DNA from: DASXUX01 sp036504595
Lineage (GTDB): Bacteria; Planctomycetota; SZUA-567; H5-PLA8
Length of the DNA: 64,000 nucleotides
Reading direction: 5' to 3'
Assembly (NCBI GenBank): GCA_036504595.1
Contig: DASXUX010000053.1
Location: 248,001-312,000, forward strand
Positions 60,228 through 64,000 of this stretch are shown here, piece after piece (position 1 is the stretch's first letter; each line of letters begins with the position of its first letter). The notes below the pieces were generated by a model. It was given only the letters and a program-made list of their open reading frames with translations, was not told the DNA's origin and made no database searches. The position numbers and the translations under genes are program-made.

Positions 60228-60425
60228 GTGAATCCGACGATTTTTCTCTATAAGAGCCTTGATGAGAAACAGCGGCGAATCTGTTTCTTCATCCAGCGCG
60301 TCGCGACCGGCAGCGGTCCCGCCAAGGTCCCGCCCGGCATCTCTCTCCTCCCCGGCGGCACGCTGAGTGACGAGCAGTTCGACCTGCTCCGCCAGTCCGG
60401 CTGGAACATCCACGTCATGAAATGA
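60228..60425 (+). CDS. Small hypothetical protein
   Basis: 65 aa with GTG start at 60228 and AGGGA 6 bases upstream. NPTIFLYKSLDEKQRRICFF and IQRVATGSGPAKVPPGISLL, GTLSDEQFDLLRQSGWN. No known motif. Start and length are plausible, but the stretch between repeats could be non-coding. Confidence 0.4.
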   Translation: MNPTIFLYKSLDEKQRRICFFIQRVATGSGPAKVPPGISLLPGGTLSDEQFDLLRQSGWNIHVMK

Positions 60426-60524
60426 TGTCATTGGTCATTGCGCACGCCGTGTCCTGGCAGTTAAGGACGAATGACCAATGTAGTCACTGAAGCCGGCCTG
60501 CGGGGCGAAAGCACTGCCTGCCGT

Positions 60525-63500
60525 TCAAGGCGCTACGCGCAAAACGCGCACGCCGTAGGGACCGGGCAGCTTCACTTTCACAGCAGCGTTCGCGGCGCCG
60601 AGCGCTTCGCCGGATTCGGCGTCGGTGAGTTTTAGCGCGTCGGTGCTGAAGGCTGCGGCTTTGGGCAGAAGCTTGATCTCAGTTTCCGCGTCCTGGTCGG
60701 ACCAGCTCGCGAGGACGATCAGGATTTCTTTTGTGGCGGGTTTGCTCAGGGCGAGCCATTTCACGCTGTCATTGCTGACGCTCAGGAGCGGACTTTCGGC
60801 CCAGTAGTTGTGAACGGTGACGGCGTCCGTGGCGTAGCCGAAATCCCAAATCAGCTTCTCCTCTTTGATGTCGCGACCGCGCTGGATCTCGTGAACCAGG
60901 CGCATGGCCCATTCGGTGCGCTCGACGAGGCGATCGACTACCGCTTTGGGTTTGGTTTCGCGAAGCTTCGCGAAAACTTTGTTGCTGTTGCCGGTGACGG
61001 CGTAGAGCGAGAGCGGCATGTTGCCGAGTTGCAGGCCGGTGGTTTCAGTGCGCAGCCAGTCCGGCGCGAACGGCTTGTCGTTGCCCAGTTCGTGATCGAG
61101 GTCCACCGTGCCCCAGCCGTGCACGGGCGCGACAACCGTGTTCGTCATGTGCAGGACCCATTCGAGCGGCTCCTTGCGCACGCGCCGGTTCAGTTGCAAC
61201 GCGGTCCACACGCGGCGCTGGTATTCGCGCTGCGCCCAGATCAGCAGAGCGGGCTGGATGTTGCCGTCTTCGCAGATGTAAGCGTCGGTGGTGCGGCGAT
61301 TCGACGAAAGCTTCAGGTACACGTTGTCCCAGTAGATGCTCACGCCGCGCTTCATCCATTCATTGGCGAAGTAGGTGCCGAAATCGCGATAGCTGGCTCC
61401 GAACGTCACGCCCGCGTTGCCGCCGACGAAGGCATAGCCAGTGTCCATGCTGGCCCCCTGTGGCGTCTGGCGCGCGAAGCCGTCGGCTTCGCCGCCCCAT
61501 TCATCCTGAAAGACGACCCACTCCGGGCGCGGCGTCGCGGCGTACATTTCTTCCTGATAGACGGCAATCGGTTTGGTCAAGCCGGCGCTCTTGGCATTGC
61601 CAGCGAAATGCGAGACGCTGTTGAGCCAGTCCCACGAACCGTGCACCGGCGGCGGCTTGTGCTCGGCGGCGTAGCTCTTGAACCAGGCTTCATCGAAGGG
61701 CTTGCCTTCGCGGCACTCAAGGATCTTGTCCACGATGCGCCAATCGTCCTTGAACGGGCCTTGCGAGGCGCACTGCAAACCGCCCCAAGGCACGACGGCC
61801 AGTCCGCCCGGGCAGTACGGCAGGCGCTGGCGAAAATCGGCGGGCATCGGCTTCGTCGGGGTCGCTTGCAGGCCGAAGACGAGCGTGCGAGCCTCCTTTA
61901 GTGTGGTCGGCGTGTTGATCAGATAAATCTTGAGCGTCAGCACGCCGCCGGCGCGCGAAAGTTCCTGGATCGGCGTTTTGCTTTTATTCTTCTCGGTGCA
62001 CCATCCTTTGTCGTTTTCGGCAAACCACGCCAGCCCGCGTTCTTCGGCTCCGAGCCAGATGTACGGAACGAACGAGTTGCGCCAGAGCGGCGAGTGCACC
62101 GCTTTGGAGCCGTCCCAGACGACGCCTTCGCCTTTGGGCGTGAAGCCGGAGTGATTTTGCCGGAGCCCGTCGGCGATGGCATGCATGAGCGGCGCTTCGG
62201 AATCCTTCAGCGGAATCTCGATCCAGAGCTTCTGGATTTCGGCAGGCCTGTCGCCGGGCGAAAGCTGCATCTCGACTTTCATGCAACCATCGACTTCGAT
62301 GGTGGACATTGTCGAAACGTTCACGGCGCTAGATATGGCTTCGGCTTTGAAGGTGGCTCTGTGCGGCAGTATTTCCGTGAATATGTTTCGGCCCTTACCA
62401 GCAGCCCACTTGACCTCGTGGTCAGCAGCGATGCATCGCATCACCATTGGCCCTGCGAGAATATCGCGGCCTTTGGTGACGACTTTTTCGAAAAGACCGA
62501 AGCCACTCAGGTCGTAGCTTCGCTGCACGACGCTTATTGTCTTGCCGTTTACTGATATGGGTGTGAACGGCGGGAACATCTCGTCGGTCACGCCGATCTT
62601 GTTGTTCTCCCAGACGAAACGTTTTCGGACGAACGGGAATCCGCCGCCGGGAACCTGCGAGCCATCCGCCATGGTTGCTGTCGTTGTCAGCGTGTACGAG
62701 CCGTCTTCGAGCGCCGGGACCGTTAAGCTTCTCTCTTCGCGCGTGAAGGGCGTCTGGTCTTCGCACAAGGTTTTGCCTTGAGCGTTTTTCAGCGCGAGCT
62801 TCACCGAAGCGATGCGGTCGGGCGCGACGTGGTTGTCGAGAATGTAGTAGATCTTGTTGTAAGTCGGCAGGTATTGGCCGCGGACTTCGACGGGCCGCAG
62901 GCGAACTTTGTCCGAGAGCTGCGCCGGGTCGGTGTAGCGCGCGTAGGCGTTGGCGACTTCCTCGGGCATGAGCGGCTCCGGATAGACGTAGACTTCGTCG
63001 ATCAGGCCGTTGCCACCGGGGAAGAAGTTGATTTGCGTGAGCAGGCCTTTGGTGTCGCCGGGGCGCTGCAAACTTTCGCCATAGCCACGCGCAGCTTCCT
63101 TGCCGTTGACATAGAAGGCGATGTCCTTCCCCTTCCACGTCACAACGATGTGGTACCAGCGGCCGGGAAAGTAGAGCGTGCCCGTTTGATCCGTGACGAA
63201 GTGCAGCCCGGCGTCTTTGCCTTTGCTGAAGTACAGTGACAGCGGCGAACCTTCGGGCCGCTGACTATTGAACAGGTAAAGCGTGAAGGCGTTCGTCGTG
63301 ATGAAGCCGATGTTGCGGTCGGAGCAACTGTTGAAGCCGACGGGCTGGCCCCAGAATTCGATGGAGCCTTTGTCCAGGCTTCCGAGCTGCGGCGCGTCGA
63401 GCGTCAGTCTGCCCTGGAGCGCTCCACCACGCACACCGGCGGGGATAAACGTGCCCGTGCTCTTTGCTTTCACGCCGGGGACTTTATCGATCGTCAAATC

Positions 63501-64000
63501 CGCGTTGCCGTCCAGCGCGAGATACACGCCAGGAAGATGTTCGGGCGCGAAGTGCGGAGCGCCTTGCGCGAGCGGTGCGGCGGGGGCGGCCTTGAAGCGC
63601 TCGGGAGCGTCCGGCGGCTGGAACTGGAAAACGTTGCGGTGAATGCGGAGTTGATCGATCAGACCTTCAATTCCTGAATCGCCTTTGTCGTTATTGCCGA
63701 CGAAGAGCGGGCCGGGTTTCTTCTCTTCGTCGCCGGAGACAGTCAAGCCCTGGCCCCAGTTGATTCCGGCACAGACCAGTTCCTTGCCGTCCACATACAG
63801 CCGGCGGTGGCTATCGGGAAATTGCGCGCTGATGCCGGCGACGTGCAACCATTTGCCGGGGACGATGGCGCCGGGCTGCGAGGAGGTCCGCGTCGTGCTG
63901 CCGTAAAAACAATTTGTCGTCTCCAGATGCAGCGCGCCGGCGCTGTCCACGAAAAGCGCGAAGCCTTTGGTCACGTCGTGGGTGGGATCGTACTGGGGGT
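60525..64000 (-). CDS. LamG-domain protein with glycosidase-like C-terminus (partial)
   Basis: At least 1158 residues; the frame is open to the right edge, so the signal peptide and start are outside. Two concanavalin/LamG-like domains are near the visible N-terminus (PGKWLHVAGISAQFPDSHRR, LYVDGKELV and GRWYHIVVTWKGKDIAFYVN, GKEAARGY). The large C-terminal part (LPYCPGGLAVVPWGGLQCAS, WVVFQDEWGGEADGFARQTP, GVSIYWDNVYLKLS) resembles the uncharacterised glycoside-hydrolase-like domains (DUF6067 / GH123-like) seen in planctomycete secreted proteins. Trp- and acid-rich YWDN and FQDEW segments could be active-site strands. Likely exported and acting on polysaccharide. No REP in this gene. Confidence 0.78.
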   Translation of the reverse strand, partial: PQYDPTHDVTKGFALFVDSAGALHLETTNCFYGSTTRTSSQPGAIVPGKWLHVAGISAQFPDSHRRLYVDGKELVCAGINWGQGLTVSGDEEKKPGPLFVGNNDKGDSGIEGLIDQLRIHRNVFQFQPPDAPERFKAAPAAPLAQGAPHFAPEHLPGVYLALDGNADLTIDKVPGVKAKSTGTFIPAGVRGGALQGRLTLDAPQLGSLDKGSIEFWGQPVGFNSCSDRNIGFITTNAFTLYLFNSQRPEGSPLSLYFSKGKDAGLHFVTDQTGTLYFPGRWYHIVVTWKGKDIAFYVNGKEAARGYGESLQRPGDTKGLLTQINFFPGGNGLIDEVYVYPEPLMPEEVANAYARYTDPAQLSDKVRLRPVEVRGQYLPTYNKIYYILDNHVAPDRIASVKLALKNAQGKTLCEDQTPFTREERSLTVPALEDGSYTLTTTATMADGSQVPGGGFPFVRKRFVWENNKIGVTDEMFPPFTPISVNGKTISVVQRSYDLSGFGLFEKVVTKGRDILAGPMVMRCIAADHEVKWAAGKGRNIFTEILPHRATFKAEAISSAVNVSTMSTIEVDGCMKVEMQLSPGDRPAEIQKLWIEIPLKDSEAPLMHAIADGLRQNHSGFTPKGEGVVWDGSKAVHSPLWRNSFVPYIWLGAEERGLAWFAENDKGWCTEKNKSKTPIQELSRAGGVLTLKIYLINTPTTLKEARTLVFGLQATPTKPMPADFRQRLPYCPGGLAVVPWGGLQCASQGPFKDDWRIVDKILECREGKPFDEAWFKSYAAEHKPPPVHGSWDWLNSVSHFAGNAKSAGLTKPIAVYQEEMYAATPRPEWVVFQDEWGGEADGFARQTPQGASMDTGYAFVGGNAGVTFGASYRDFGTYFANEWMKRGVSIYWDNVYLKLSSNRRTTDAYICEDGNIQPALLIWAQREYQRRVWTALQLNRRVRKEPLEWVLHMTNTVVAPVHGWGTVDLDHELGNDKPFAPDWLRTETTGLQLGNMPLSLYAVTGNSNKVFAKLRETKPKAVVDRLVERTEWAMRLVHEIQRGRDIKEEKLIWDFGYATDAVTVHNYWAESPLLSVSNDSVKWLALSKPATKEILIVLASWSDQDAETEIKLLPKAAAFSTDALKLTDAESGEALGAANAAVKVKLPGPYGVRVLRVAP

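Overview
The window is a 64 kb piece of a GC-rich bacterial chromosome. It carries about 47 protein genes or gene remnants and no RNA gene that I could recognise by reading. Several features suggest a planctomycete or another PVC-type or candidate-phylum Gram-negative heterotroph: very large secreted PQQ-type beta-propeller proteins, a LamG-domain protein, CxxC zinc-ribbon proteins, an ECF sigma factor followed by a long FecR-like protein, PilZ proteins and many glycoside hydrolases. No rRNA or other marker gene is present, so this assignment is an inference.

Layout. 1-4007: end of a HEAT-like protein, a secreted pectate-lyase-fold protein, a secreted alpha/beta-hydrolase and an MazF-type toxin module. 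4066-5832: pgl and gnd of the pentose phosphate pathway. 6119-11305: a zinc-ribbon coiled-coil protein, a hypothetical protein and two related orphan histidine kinases, one of them soluble with the same zinc-ribbon head. 11508-16879: GH42 beta-galactosidase, a polytopic membrane protein and a GH4 glycosidase. 17302-21279: a candidate selenoprotein with a heavy-metal-binding domain, a glycosyltransferase overlapping an adenylate-forming ligase, and an ABC ATPase. 21692-27605: mutS, a hypothetical gene, ruvC, a vapBC module and a hypothetical gene. 27790-35703: ECF sigma/FecR pair, a PmtA-like methyltransferase, an Mrp protein with HCF101 architecture, a PilZ protein, a DUF2905 remnant and a secreted hypothetical protein. 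36566-42417: a restriction-domain remnant, nadE, a BatA-like membrane protein, queD and a two-CW protein. 42467-50889: two divergent giant secreted PQQ/malectin proteins. 51061-64000: MshEN-PilZ protein, PKD protein, flavin oxidoreductase, shikimate kinase, zinc-finger protein, TPR membrane protein, cystathionine gamma-synthase-type enzyme and a LamG/glycosidase-like protein that runs off the right edge.

The outstanding property is the density of short palindromic and tandem repeats, and how often they lie in frame inside conserved genes. The main family has the hallmark of REP elements: a GTAG or GTGG tetranucleotide followed by an imperfect GCCGGC hairpin. It occurs in about twelve genes, including mutS, ruvC, nadE, the ABC ATPase, the glycosyltransferase, the FecR-like gene, both PQQ genes and the flavin oxidoreductase, without breaking their reading frames. 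A complete REP-associated tyrosine transposase (RAYT), flanked by inverted clusters of the same REP, sits in frame between the glutaminase and synthetase domains of nadE. It enlarges the predicted enzyme from about 548 to 788 residues.

Other repeat families are: a TGCAC-palindrome/poly-A element (about 13 copies); heptanucleotide tandem arrays, a different word at each locus and often paired as inverted arms; a CGCAATCC hairpin; a GGCACGGGCAG inverted repeat; an ACAGAG hairpin; and a TTCGCGCC hairpin. The second major observation is an in-frame UGA at the metal-site position of a periplasmic HMA-domain protein, with a correctly placed bacterial SECIS-like hairpin, which suggests selenocysteine.
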